DNA of 64,000 nt from Microscilla marina ATCC 23134 (GTDB taxonomy: Bacteria; Bacteroidota; Bacteroidia; Cytophagales; Microscillaceae), in assembly GCF_000169175.1 (NCBI RefSeq), contig NZ_AAWS01000016.1:1-64000 (forward strand), in the 5' to 3' direction. A model generated the notes under the pieces. The model was not told the DNA's origin. It saw nothing but the letters and a program-made list of their open reading frames with translations, and searched no databases. Of this stretch, positions 16,038 to 25,491 are shown piece after piece; within the stretch, counting starts at the first letter, position 1; each line of letters begins with the position of its first letter. The position numbers and the translations under genes are program-made.

Positions 16038-18725
16038 ATGAACACACGAACACTTATCACATTCTTGTTGACTAAACTATTATATTATGGAGCATTTAGT
16101 CAAGCTCAGGCGCAAACCCCTGCCATTGTAGATTCTCTTCAAAAAATGCTTACTACAAGCATCAATCATCAACAACGCGCCGATACCTACAACCTACTAG
16201 CTGCACAATATCATCGTACCGACTCTCTCAAAGTAGCCAGCTTTACGGCTGAGGCCTTGCGTTGGGCCAAGCGTGACAACTATGTTCGGGGCATTTGTCA
16301 GGCTTATTACTATCAAGGGTACAACTACACCCGACTGGGTCATTTTCTCCAGGCCGAGCAGGTGTACAACAAAATGATTCCCCTGGCTCAGGCGGCAAAA
16401 GACTACCATTCTTTGCATCTTGCCTGGAAAGGTTTGGGGATAAATCTCGCCTACCAGCGGAAGTCCCGAAAATCGCTGGAATGTTTCAAGAAATCTCTTT
16501 CTTTTGCTAAGCAATCCGATGACAAAACCTTGGTAGCCAATGCTTACAATAATATGGGGAATAATTATAAAAACCTGGGGAATATTAAGCAAGCTTTGCA
16601 TTGTTACCAACAATCTTTAGATATTAACAAGGCACTCGATAATATGAATGAGGTGGGTATTAATTATAATAACCTGGCCTTGATTTACTCTCGTAAAGGA
16701 GCATACAAAAAAGCCTTAGCCCATTACCAAAGTGCGTTGCGTACTTTTCGCCAATCTGATCAGTTGCTTCGGGCAAGCCACGTACTCAACAATATGGGCT
16801 TGATTTACCTCAATCAAAGCAATTACTTGCAGGCGGCCTACTATTTCAATGAGTCACTACAAATTCGGAAAAGCCTCGATGATGCCTTCAGTATTGCGGT
16901 GAGTTATACGAATTTAGGCTTATTAGAGACACGCTTAGGACGTTATCCTGAGGCAATAGGCTACCATCTGAAAGCCTTGAAGCATTCAAAAAAGTTGAAT
17001 AATCAGTACCGGGCAGCTTCAAGTTATAACAACATAGGTGTGATATACCAAGAGCAAAATAACTTTGGGTTAGCCAGGCAATACTACTTCAAGGCTTTAC
17101 GTATTTTCACCCAGTTGGAGCAAAAACTGGAGCTGGTAGAAGCCTATCGGGACATTGCTGCCACCTATGATTTAGAGAGTAAATCGGATAGTGCTCAACA
17201 GTATTTCAAACAAGCTTTTGAGGTAGCTCAGCAAATAGGAGATCAAAAATCTCTTGGGTTGGTTTACAAGGATTTAGGTATTTTTTATCGGAAAAAAAAG
17301 CAATGCAATCAATCACAAGAGTATCTGCACCAAGCCAAGGCTATTTTTACTTCACTAAAAAATTATCGCCATTTGTCTTCCAGCCAAATCGCTTTGGGTC
17401 AAACTTATTACGACTGTGGCGAGTACCAAAAAGCCCAACATGTATTAGAGAAAGGCCTTGAGCTTGCCAAAAAAAAAGGCGATATTAAAGCGAATGGCTA
17501 CAGTATTTTATCAGCTACTTATGCTAAACTGGGCGATTACCAAAAAGCTTATGAAAACCATCTCCTCTTCAAAGCAACAACTGATAGCTTGTTTAACCGG
17601 AAGAACACCCGAAAAATAGCTCAGTTGGAAGAGCGATTTAAATATAAGCAGCAAAAAGATTCACTAAGACAAATTCAGGTTCAGGAAAAAAAACAACTCC
17701 AGACCCAAATTATTCAACAAACCTTGCAAAACCGTCTTCAGCAACGCACCTTGTGGTTGGTATTGGGGATTGCTCTAGTATTGTTGGGCTTTACTATTTA
17801 TGTATACCGTAGTCGTCAACTAAAACAAAAGCTGAATGAACAACTCCAGATAAAAAAGGCCGAATTGGAAGTTAAGAATGAGACCCTTGAAGCCTCTAAA
17901 GAAGAAATTTCTGTGCAACGAGATATGTTAGAAGAAAAGAATAATACATTGGCTTTGCATAAGGAACGCATTGAACAAAGTTTTCGAGCAGCTCGTCGTA
18001 TCCAAAAAGCTTTTTTACCCAGTAAAGAATACCTCCAGCAATGTTTTAATGACTGCTTTATTCTCTATTTGCCAAAAGACGTAGTATCAGGTGATTTTTA
18101 CTGGGCTTCTAAGATCAGTAATATTCAAATATTGGTAGTGGGCGATTGTACTGGACATGGGGTGCCTGGTGCATTTACTACAATGATTTGCCACAAAGTG
18201 TTAGACCAAATAGTAAAGGTAGAGAAAATCATCGATCCTGCGGTTATTCTTAGTAAAATGCAGGTTGCTTTCCTTCAAGAACGAACGGAGGGTGAAAGTT
18301 CTAGGATAGATACTGGTTTGGATGTAGCAATATTAGCCATTGAGCACCAACAAGCGTGTTCCAAAGTAACATTTGCTGGCGCAAGGCACGACCTGTTGTA
18401 TACACTTCCCAAAAACGAGGATGTAATTCGTGTTCCAAGTGTACGTCAGTCTATAGGAGGTTTTCGCAAGCAAAAAAAAACATTTAACAATCACACATTA
18501 TCTCTTCCTACGGGTAGCACTTTATATATGGGGTCAGACGGTTTGGTTGATCAAAATGATGGCACCCCTAATAAATTTGGTACATCACGTTTGCTCGACT
18601 TTCTAAAACATAACCAAAGTTTTTCGCTTAATCGCCAAAAGAATAAATTAACAAATGCCTTATATGATTTTATGAATCAAGCTGAACAGCGTGATGATAT
18701 TTTATGGGTAGGGGTTAAACTATAA
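16038..18725 (+). CDS. TPR-repeat membrane protein with SpoIIE/PP2C phosphatase domain
   Basis: This 895-aa protein starts with a signal peptide (residues 1-26, ending SQAQAQ). About ten tetratricopeptide repeats cover residues ~60-500 (for example AYNNMGNNYKNLGNIKQALH). One membrane helix at about 573-592 (LWLVLGIALVLLGFTIYVY) and a coiled coil (~595-650) follow, and then a SpoIIE-type Ser/Thr phosphatase at ~655-895. Metal-binding Asp residues are seen in VVSGDFYW and VVGDCTGHGVPGA, with a further Asp in GSDGLVDQ. The TPR part should be periplasmic and the phosphatase cytoplasmic. Such proteins commonly act in partner-switching with anti-anti-sigma factors; no such partner is nearby. Bases 16316-17487 are repeated almost exactly in the next gene. 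Confidence 0.9.
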   Translation: MNTRTLITFLLTKLLYYGAFSQAQAQTPAIVDSLQKMLTTSINHQQRADTYNLLAAQYHRTDSLKVASFTAEALRWAKRDNYVRGICQAYYYQGYNYTRLGHFLQAEQVYNKMIPLAQAAKDYHSLHLAWKGLGINLAYQRKSRKSLECFKKSLSFAKQSDDKTLVANAYNNMGNNYKNLGNIKQALHCYQQSLDINKALDNMNEVGINYNNLALIYSRKGAYKKALAHYQSALRTFRQSDQLLRASHVLNNMGLIYLNQSNYLQAAYYFNESLQIRKSLDDAFSIAVSYTNLGLLETRLGRYPEAIGYHLKALKHSKKLNNQYRAASSYNNIGVIYQEQNNFGLARQYYFKALRIFTQLEQKLELVEAYRDIAATYDLESKSDSAQQYFKQAFEVAQQIGDQKSLGLVYKDLGIFYRKKKQCNQSQEYLHQAKAIFTSLKNYRHLSSSQIALGQTYYDCGEYQKAQHVLEKGLELAKKKGDIKANGYSILSATYAKLGDYQKAYENHLLFKATTDSLFNRKNTRKIAQLEERFKYKQQKDSLRQIQVQEKKQLQTQIIQQTLQNRLQQRTLWLVLGIALVLLGFTIYVYRSRQLKQKLNEQLQIKKAELEVKNETLEASKEEISVQRDMLEEKNNTLALHKERIEQSFRAARRIQKAFLPSKEYLQQCFNDCFILYLPKDVVSGDFYWASKISNIQILVVGDCTGHGVPGAFTTMICHKVLDQIVKVEKIIDPAVILSKMQVAFLQERTEGESSRIDTGLDVAILAIEHQQACSKVTFAGARHDLLYTLPKNEDVIRVPSVRQSIGGFRKQKKTFNNHTLSLPTGSTLYMGSDGLVDQNDGTPNKFGTSRLLDFLKHNQSFSLNRQKNKLTNALYDFMNQAEQRDDILWVGVKL

Positions 18726-19131
18726 ACCAAGGAATGCCAACCTGCAGTTGAGGTTGCTATGATTGTGAAAATAAGTGTAGATATTTTATTTACCCCATGT
18801 ATGTCCAGCATTCATTGTAAAGGCTAACTTTTTAAGTGTGTTATTGTCTGATAATCGAGCTTTTAAGCAGGCAAAGTAAAGGTTAATTTCGTTGGGCTTT
18901 TGCCCAAAAATAAGAAAAATAAGTAGATAGAATTTTTGTTAAATGCTTGATAATTAGACAAAGTAAGAAATTGTTTTTTTGAGGCTATCATATTTGAGAA
19001 ATATAAAGAAAGCTCCTGTTATGAAGCACTTTTACAATTTGGAATATTATGATAAAATCTGAAAATAATTGAAATAGTTGTATTTTGTATCATTGAGTCA
19101 CATTATTAATTAAAGCAATCAAGCTAGACCA
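18726..19131. other. intergenic region between the duplicated TPR genes
   Basis: This 406-bp AT-rich spacer has no open frame. It does not resemble the region upstream of the first copy except for the final bases before the ATG, so the duplication does not include the promoter. Each gene is probably expressed on its own. Confidence 0.45.
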
Positions 19132-21424
19132 ATGAACACACGAGCACTTATCACTCTCTTGTTTACTAAACTATTATGTTGTGGGGCATTTAGTCAAGTT
19201 CAAGCGCAAACCCCTGTCATTGTAGATTCTCTTCAAAAAATACTTACTACCAGTATCAACCATCAACAACGCGCCGATACCTACAACCTACTAGCTGCAC
19301 AATATCAGCGTACCGACTCTCTCAAAGTAGCCAGCTTTACGGCTGAGGCCTTGCGTTGGGCCAAGCGTGACAACTATGTTCAGGGAATTTGTCAGGCTTA
19401 TTATTATCAAGGGTACAACTACACCCGACTGGGTCATTTTCTCCAGGCCGAGCAGGTGTACAACAAAATGATTCCCCTGGCTCAGGCGGCAAAAGACTAC
19501 CATTCTTTGCATCTTGCCTGGAAAGGTTTGGGGATAAATCTCGCCTACCAGCGGAAGTCCCGAAAATCGCTGGAATGTTTCAAGAAATCTCTTTCTTTTG
19601 CTAAGCAATCCGATGACAAAACCTTGGTAGCCAATGCTTACAATAATATGGGGAATAATTATAAAAACCTGGGGAATATTAAGCAAGCTTTGCATTGTTA
19701 CCAACATCTTTAGATATTACAGCACTCGATATATGAATGAGGTGGGTATTAATTATAATAACCTGGCCTTGATTTACTCTCGTAAAGGAGCATACAAAAA
19801 AGCCTTAGCCCATTACCAAAGTGCGTTGCGTACTTTTCGCCAATCTGATCAGTTGCTTCGGGCAAGCCACGTACTCAACAATATGGGCTTGATTTACCTC
19901 AATCAAAGCAATTACTTGCAGGCGGCCTACTATTTCAATGAGTCACTACAAATTCGGAAAAGCCTCGATGATGCCTTCAGTATTGCGGTGAGTTATACGA
20001 ATTTAGGCTTATTAGAGACACGCTTAGGACGTTATCCTGAGGCAATAGGCTACCATCTGAAAGCCTTGAAGCATTCAAAAAAGTTGAATAATCAGTACCG
20101 GGCAGCTTCAAGTTATAACAACATAGGTGTGATATACCAAGAGCAAAATAACTTTGGGTTAGCCAGGCAATACTACTTCAAGGCTTTACGTATTTTCACC
20201 CAGTTGGAGCAAAAACTGGAGCTGGTAGAAGCCTATCGGGACATTGCTGCCACCTATGATTTAGAGAGTAAATCGGATAGTGCTCAACAGTATTTCAAAC
20301 AAGCTTTTGAGGTAGCTCAGCAAATAGGAGATCAAAAATCTCTTGGGTTGGTTTACAAGGATTTAGGTATTTTTTATCGGAAAAAAAAGCAATGCAATCA
20401 ATCACAAGAGTATCTGCACCAAGCCAAGGCTATTTTTACTTCACTAAAAAATTATCGCCATTTGTCTTCCAGCCAAATCGCTTTGGGTCAAACTTATTAC
20501 GACTGTGGCGAGTACCAAAAAGCCCAACATGTATTAGAGAAAGGCCTTGAGCTTGCCAAAAAAAAAGGCGATATTGAAACGAGTGGCTACAGTATTTTAT
20601 CAGCTACTTATGCTAAATTGGGCGATTACCAAAAAGCTTATGAAAACCATCTCCTCTTCAAAGCAACAACTGATAGCTTGTTTAACCGGAAGAACACCCG
20701 AAAAATAGCTCAGTTGGAAGAGCAGTATCGTTTTCAATTGCAAAAAGACTCTATTAGGGTGGTTAACCAGCGTGAAAAAGCAATGCTGGAAATCGAGAAA
20801 GAAAGGCAGACTTTTTTGAATTACTTATTGTTAGTCGGCATTTTTGTATTAATGATTATTGGTGGAGTAATTGCCCGGCAATACCAGTTGAGGCTACGTA
20901 AAAACCAACTTATTCAAACACAACAAAAGGCGCTTCATCAAGCAGACTTAGAGAAAAAACAAATGCAAGAAGCACACCTGACAAAAGAATTAGAGTTGAA
21001 AAATCAGTCGTTGATGTCACATACTTTACACATTCTACAAAAGAATAATTTTTTGCAGGAGATCAAAATAAGCCTGAAGGAACTGAAAAAAACAAAAGAA
21101 TCTAATGAGCAAAAAGAGCTTATTAAAATACAAAAAATTATTGACCGTGGTTTAGGGATAGAAAAAGACTGGAAAAATTTTCAATATTACTTCGAGGAAA
21201 CTCACCCTCGTTTTTACAAAGAGCTCAATGAACAATTTGCAGATTTGTCTCCCAACCTCCTCCGTTTAAGCGCATTAGTACGCCTCAACTTAAGTACTCA
21301 AGACATATCCAATATTTTAGGAATATCTTATCGTAGTACTACTATGGCTCGTTACCGACTTCGTAAAAAACTGAACTTAGAGACAGACAAAAATCTTTGT
21401 AGCTTCTTAATGCAGTTTGGCTAA
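19132..21424 (+). pseudogene. TPR-repeat sensor with LuxR-like HTH output, frame interrupted at 19702-19736
   Basis: The reading frame runs from 19132 to about 19710 and resumes in another frame to 21424; together they give one ~763-aa protein. The first part has a signal peptide and TPR repeats nearly identical in DNA to the previous gene. After the TPRs the two genes diverge: this one has a membrane helix (LNYLLLVGIFVLMIIGGVI), a coiled coil and a C-terminal helix-turn-helix (LSTQDISNILGISYRSTTMARYRLRKK) of the type found in large Bacteroidota sensor-regulators. The break consists of five doubled bases that are single here (net loss of 5), so it may be a sequencing or assembly error and the gene may be intact in the organism. 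Confidence 0.8.
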
Positions 21425-21757
21425 CGCAGCAAGTTTTGGGATACTGATGCATATCGGGGCAATTAGCTACTCATAATAAGTCAATTATATATAGCAGTTA
21501 GGTGTGTTTACTTATGATTCAGTACTTAAGCGATGAATAAATGAGTTTTTTAAAAACGTCCATATAGTTATTATTATTGGTTTTGAAGGTTTTATTAACC
21601 ACTTTTTTATATGTTGTTTTTCAAAATAAAAAATCAGGAAAGCAGTACTTCTAGGGTTTGTTTTGGAGACAAGTGTAGAAGGAAGAATATAGCCTGACAT
21701 AGAAATAAAAGGGCAACAGGCAAAAGCGACTGTAAATTACTGAACTACAAGAAACTT
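21425..21757. other. intergenic region left of the attachment site
   Basis: About 330 bases lie between the end of the second TPR gene and the tmRNA-like fragment. No coding frame or repeat was recognised. If the element inserted into tmRNA, this is the flanking chromosome that once followed the intact tmRNA gene. Confidence 0.4.
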
Positions 21758-21788
21758 ACGTCCCTTGGCGGGAATTGAACCCGCGTCC
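21758..21788 (-). other. tmRNA 3'-end fragment: left attachment site of the integrated element
   Basis: Read on the minus strand, 21788 to 21767 gives a T-arm, GCGGG-TTCAATT-CCCGC preceded by GGAC. This matches the 3' end of bacterial tmRNA (E. coli has the same arm with one base change in the loop). It continues into an acceptor-like CAAGGGA. The rest of a tmRNA or tRNA is absent to the right, where the integrase gene begins 260 bp away. Tyrosine integrases commonly recombine at the 3' end of ssrA or tRNA genes and leave such a remnant at one boundary. The intact gene should lie at the other end, outside the window. A tRNA T-arm is the alternative. Confidence 0.55.
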
Positions 21789-22049
21789 TTTTGAAACATT
21801 TACCCTTTGAGTATTTATACCGCAATACGTTATTACTAACTGATTTTCAGTGTTTTTAATTTTGATGTTTCCGCAATTACATGCATTTTTACGCAACATC
21901 AAGTACACCTTTTAAGGTACCAATTAGTATTTTATGATTTTGGTAACCTAAAGTAGTCATTATATAGTATAGCACCTGCCTAATGGTTTATTTTACTTTA
22001 TATGACTAGAATGGTAACTCATTGTTGAAGCATCAAACTTACTAAAATT

Positions 22050-23312
22050 ATGGCATTTACGATAAGTTTTTTATTAAGAAAAGATAAGACAAACAAAAAA
22101 GGTGAAACACCAGTTTTCTGTCGAATTGCTCACCAAGGAAAAAGGATCGATTTTCAAACTGAGGTTAAAATACCTATGGATAGGTGGCTGCCCCCAGTGG
22201 TCAAACTGGAAAAAAACGGCGATCAAATGTTTATTAAAGGTACTAGTGAATTTATTAAAGAAAAGAACCGTTTACTTAATCAAACCAGAACAAGAATTCT
22301 TCGTGGTTATAATGACCTTGTAAGTTCTAATGAAGAGATCGTTCTTAAAAAGCTGAAGGCTATTGCCAAGGGGCAAGAAGAAAAAGGACTTACCTTTTTA
22401 GAAGCTCTTGAGAAGTCTAAACAACGTAGTGGCTTGCGACCTAATACGATAAGAAGAATACAAGTAACAATCGACAACCTTAAACTCTTCCTTAAAGATG
22501 AGTTTGGTAAAGAAGATATCCACTTGAGCGATTTACTAAAGAATAATTATAAAGGTTTTGATATTCGATATGTAGATTGGTGTACTACTAAAACCACTGT
22601 CAGGTTTGATGGTAGTATCAGGTATCCCAAAAAACACGAAACTGCCATTAGGGAAGTAAGGCATTTTCGGAAGGCAATTAATATGGCAGTACAACTCGGC
22701 GAGATGGATAAAAACCCTTTGATTGCAGAGTTCAAAATCCCTAAGGATGAAAAAACTAAACGAGAGGTACTAACATTAGAAGAACTAAAAAAGCTTATGG
22801 AGTTGGATTTGTCTGATAAGCTTAATATGGATCGTATTAGAGATTGTTTTGTTTTTCAGTGTTTTACCGGGCTTGCATTTGTAGACATTGATTCTTTAAA
22901 AAAAGAGCACCTATTTAAACGTAATGAGCGTACTTGGATTATTAAAGAACGAGTAAAGTCTTCTACTGTTGCCAAAGTTCCTTTGCTTCCGCAAGCGCAA
23001 GTTATTTTGGATAAATATCGAGATGACCCTGTTTGTGCTGGCAAGGACAAGCTTATTCCAGTAATCTCTAACAAAAACTATAATGTATACTTGCAATCGA
23101 TGGCAGAACTTGCCAGTATCGAGAAGCACTTGACAAGTCATGTCGGACGTAAAACTTTTGCTACTTTGGTGTATAATGCGGGAACTGATCGTTCAAAACT
23201 AAAAGAAATGACCGGGCATTCTGATGAAACTATTACTCAAATTTATGCAAGTATTACTGATGATACTCTCGAACGGGAAATAGATAAATTCGAAGGTTTG
23301 TTTACTGATTAA
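22050..23312 (+). CDS. tyrosine recombinase / phage integrase (Bacteroidota type)
   Basis: This 420-aa protein has the Bacteroidota integrase layout. An N-terminal arm-binding domain (residues 1-90) is followed by a SAM-like core-binding domain (about 110-215) and a catalytic domain from ~235. Visible catalytic residues are H364-x-x-R367 in SHVGRKTF, H390 in TGHSDET and the nucleophile Tyr at ~399 in ITQIYASI. The first catalytic Arg, usually in TGLR, is replaced: the sequence is CFTGLAFVDID. This replacement is known in a branch of Bacteroidota integrases. It sits 260 bp from the tmRNA-like fragment and points into the element, so it is the element's own integrase. Confidence 0.92.
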   Translation: MAFTISFLLRKDKTNKKGETPVFCRIAHQGKRIDFQTEVKIPMDRWLPPVVKLEKNGDQMFIKGTSEFIKEKNRLLNQTRTRILRGYNDLVSSNEEIVLKKLKAIAKGQEEKGLTFLEALEKSKQRSGLRPNTIRRIQVTIDNLKLFLKDEFGKEDIHLSDLLKNNYKGFDIRYVDWCTTKTTVRFDGSIRYPKKHETAIREVRHFRKAINMAVQLGEMDKNPLIAEFKIPKDEKTKREVLTLEELKKLMELDLSDKLNMDRIRDCFVFQCFTGLAFVDIDSLKKEHLFKRNERTWIIKERVKSSTVAKVPLLPQAQVILDKYRDDPVCAGKDKLIPVISNKNYNVYLQSMAELASIEKHLTSHVGRKTFATLVYNAGTDRSKLKEMTGHSDETITQIYASITDDTLEREIDKFEGLFTD

Positions 23313-23323
23313 GGCGTTTATTT

Positions 23324-23356
23324 ACCCCTCGTTGTATATGGACAAACACGAGGGGT
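23324..23356. terminator. bidirectional terminator hairpin after the integrase
   Basis: ACCCCTCGT (23324-23332) pairs perfectly with ACGAGGGGT (23348-23356). T or A runs lie on both sides. It separates the rightward integrase from the convergent leftward excisionase-like gene, so it can serve both. Confidence 0.65.
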
Positions 23357-23370
23357 TTAAAGTAGAGTGT

Positions 23371-23649
23371 TTAGGAGTTAGATTCAGTAAAAACTCTGCG
23401 TACATCTGCTCCTTTGTAATACCACTTCCCGCTCACTTTTTTCGCTGGAAGCTCTCCTCTTTCCCTCATTCGGGCAAGGGTATCATCACTGATATCCCCT
23501 CCCATTTCTTCTTTGATCCTTTTGTTTGTGTATATATCTAACCCACTGTTTTCAGCTTTAAATAACGCCTCTATTTTACCATAGATGGTTTCTTCAAAAG
23601 CCTTCATTAAGTGTTGAATGTCTTCCGTTGTTGGAATATTTGCTGCCAT
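23371..23649 (-). CDS. small MerR/excisionase-like DNA-binding protein
   Basis: This 92-aa protein has a C-terminal winged-helix segment, DISDDTLARMRERGELPAKKVSGKWYYKGADVRRVF. That is the form of excisionase-type HTH_17 proteins (helix, then a wing ending in a W-Y-Y and a D-V). The N-terminal half is a short helix. Its position next to the integrase, pointing toward it, fits an excisionase or a small regulator of integration. The start ATG at 23649 is the only good one. Confidence 0.65.
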   Translation of the reverse strand: MAANIPTTEDIQHLMKAFEETIYGKIEALFKAENSGLDIYTNKRIKEEMGGDISDDTLARMRERGELPAKKVSGKWYYKGADVRRVFTESNS

Positions 23650-23689
23650 TATCTTACCTTTTAAAAATTTGAATACTTATTTATATTTG

Positions 23690-24012
23690 AACCAGCATAG
23701 CCCCAAGAAAGTGAACAACAGGGCTGAGTATGCCTTTCAGACCTACCTGTTTTTTAGCCTGCATGAGCAGGTAGCCAAAAAATTTGTTTTGCCAGATCAT
23801 ACGCTTCTGTAATTCAATCCAGTCAATGGGAGTTGTATTCGCTTGCCTGGCGTTTTGAGATGGATTTTGTTTATATATGTAAACCTTTTATAAAGTAGTT
23901 GATATATGTCCTCAACAGGCATCTGGGTAGCTGTGGCATTGATCCAGCCCTGTTCGGTAAAAACATTTTTTGAATCCCCAAAGCTTTGTATCATTAGATT
24001 TGCTGTCTCCAT
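23690..24012 (-). pseudogene. relic of an antirepressor-type gene (C-terminal module)
   Basis: The frame starting at 24012 reads SFGDSKNVFTEQGWINATATQMPVEDIYQLLYKRF and then loses register. The next frame continues with NARQANTTPIDWIE and ends near 23700. This is the same C-terminal module (YxxLYxxF, then A-x-x-A-x-x-TPIxWIE) found at the end of the intact Rha gene at 26593-27462 and of the AntA-type gene at 62911-63618. A single-base frameshift near 23880 explains the break. It is the first of several decayed copies in this area. Confidence 0.6.
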
Positions 24013-24049
24013 TTTTATTTAGTTGTTTATAGTGTAAAGAAGTGAAAAA

Positions 24050-24478
24050 GCAAACACCTTTACATTTTAGGTTTTAGGGAATTGTATGTTTTGGGTGATG
24101 CTATAGCAAACTTTCCTGATTTTATGTTTTATTTCCTTAGAGAATTGCTTGTATATATCTTCTGCACTGGTACCTGCTTATGGGTCGCATAGTTTTTCAC
24201 TAGTTGCCCCAAGGCTTTTCGAGAATCCCCAAAAAGTGTCAAGGTTCCTTCTTTTTCCAGTGCATTCAATTCAGCTTCTGCTCTTTGCTTATCGTCCTCG
24301 ATAGCTTTGATTCAGGCTTTCTACTCATTCTGACGGTTTCCGAAGTCTACCTACCTCAAAAGCATTTGTGCCGAGGATATTCGGGCATGGCACCTTTCTT
24401 CACACTCAATAAAGTATTTTCTGACTTCCCGCCCCTTATCGGTTTGAGCTAACAAGACAAGTGACTTAACACACTCGA
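24050..24478 (-). pseudogene. relic of an AntA/AntB-type antirepressor
   Basis: Read leftward from 24478 the sequence gives LLAQTDKGREVRKYFIECEE. This closely matches the antirepressor signature in the intact gene at 62911-63618 (LAQTEKGREVRLYFLECEK). After stops it continues with AEAELNALEKEGTLTLFGDSRKALGQLVKNYATHK, which matches the intact gene's later part (SQTLFVDTRRAFDHLIKSYAIAK). Several in-frame stops and shifts show it is dead. No N-terminal part is visible. Confidence 0.55.
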
Positions 24479-25373
24479 CTAACACACAAATAGTATCAAA
24501 GGGGCTGCTTCTTCCTGTCTTTTTATTTTCCGCAACTTGGCGGGAAAATTGATAGTCAGCGAGTTATGTGAGATTTCCTTTAAAACATTCTTTGTATTGT
24601 CGTTTTTTAAAGGCAACAACCAACAACCTTTTTCTGGAAAGGGCGGCAACAGAAATCGCCCGGTTTTCGTTAAGGTAGCTGCCTCTGCATCACGTTTTCT
24701 CACTCCGGTTTCAAACCGAAACGAGCCAGATTCTTCTATTTTAGCCTGATGGTTTTCAAGAGTAGTAGCCCCTACACCACATTTTCTTATCTCCATTTCA
24801 AAAGGCAGCGAGCCAGATTCTTCTATTTCAGCCTGATGGTTTTCAAGAGTAGTAGCCCCTACATTTTCTTATCTCCATTTCAAAAGGCAGCGAGCCAGAT
24901 TCTTCTATTTCAGCCTGATGGTTTTCAAGAGTAGTAGCCCCTACACCACATTTTCTCATCTCCATTTCAAAAGGCAGCGAGCCAGATTCTTCTATTTTAG
25001 CCTGATGGTTTTCAAGAGTAGTAGCCTCTACACCACGTTTTCTCATCTCCATTTCAAAAGGCAGCGAGCCAAACTCTTCTATTTTAGCCTGATGGTTTTC
25101 AAGAGTAGTAGCCCCTACACCACGTTTTCTCATCTCCATTTCAAAAGGCAGCGAGCCAAACTCTTCTATTTTAGCCTGATGGTTTTCAAGAGTAGTAGCC
25201 CCTACACCACGTTTTCTCATCTCCATTTCAAAAGGCAGCGAGCCAAACTCTTCTATTTTAGCCTGATAACACCTAATAGTTTCCATTAGAGCCTCACCCA
25301 ATGCCTCTACCAGAAGCAAACCTGCCACAGGAGGTTGCTGCCTTAAATCATTTGTGTTCATTGGTTTTATCAT
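24479..25373 (-). pseudogene. Rha-type regulator gene disrupted by tandem repeats (copy A)
   Basis: The gene starts at 25373 (MIKPMNTNDLRQQPPV). After LMETIRCYQAKIEEFGSLPF it runs into six copies of a 29-aa unit, then degenerates into a segment that recalls the Rha core (RFLLPPFPEKGC..., compare LNENQAIFIGTLSRN in the intact gene). A 5-bp deletion in one repeat unit, near 24870, shifts the frame and ends the first open part at 24843. The Rha helix-turn-helix segment and the C-terminus are not recoverable. It is a broken paralogue of the intact gene at 26593-27462. Confidence 0.6.
24744..25260 (-). repeat. 87-bp tandem repeat, six units, inside a rha pseudogene
   Basis: Unit boundaries marked by the start of GCCTGATGG fall at 24744, 24831, 24913, 25000, 25087, 25174 and 25261. 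Spacing is 87 bp except one unit of 82 bp. Each unit encodes 29 residues (KIEEFGSLPFEMEMRKRGVG and ATTLENHQA), derived from the segment YQAKIEEFGSLPFETE...GATTL of the intact Rha protein. The units differ at a few bases (CCAGATTC versus CCAAACTC), which shows stepwise expansion. Confidence 0.9.
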
Positions 25374-25426
25374 TAAAATCTGATTGATTTACCATTTTTG
25401 AATCTCAACATCACTCACTCGTTAAA

Positions 25427-25475
25427 ATAACAGTAGTTGTCTTTCTTCCAATTTGAAAGATTGAACTACTGTTAT
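25427..25475 (-). terminator. hairpin at the 3' end of rha copy B
   Basis: ATAACAGTAGTT (25427-25438) pairs with AACTACTGTTAT (25464-25475). The same hairpin, slightly longer, follows the intact rha gene at 26530-26576, so the terminator was duplicated with the gene. Confidence 0.6.
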
Positions 25476-25491
25476 GATGCCTTCTACTCTC

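Noticed and set aside
16197-16613. Minus-strand frame, repeated at 19291-19707
   Set aside because: It appears twice only because the TPR gene is duplicated; it is the antisense of the TPR repeats.
21758-21788. Complete tRNA gene at the attachment site
   Set aside because: Only the T-arm and acceptor 3' side are present; no D-arm, anticodon arm or matching 5' acceptor follows.
21789-22160. Intact tmRNA on the minus strand
   Set aside because: No tag-peptide frame, no 5' acceptor partner, and the integrase gene overlaps where it would lie.
24744-25260. CRISPR-like array
   Set aside because: The repeats are 87 bp, directly abutting and in frame with a gene; there are no unique spacers and no cas genes.
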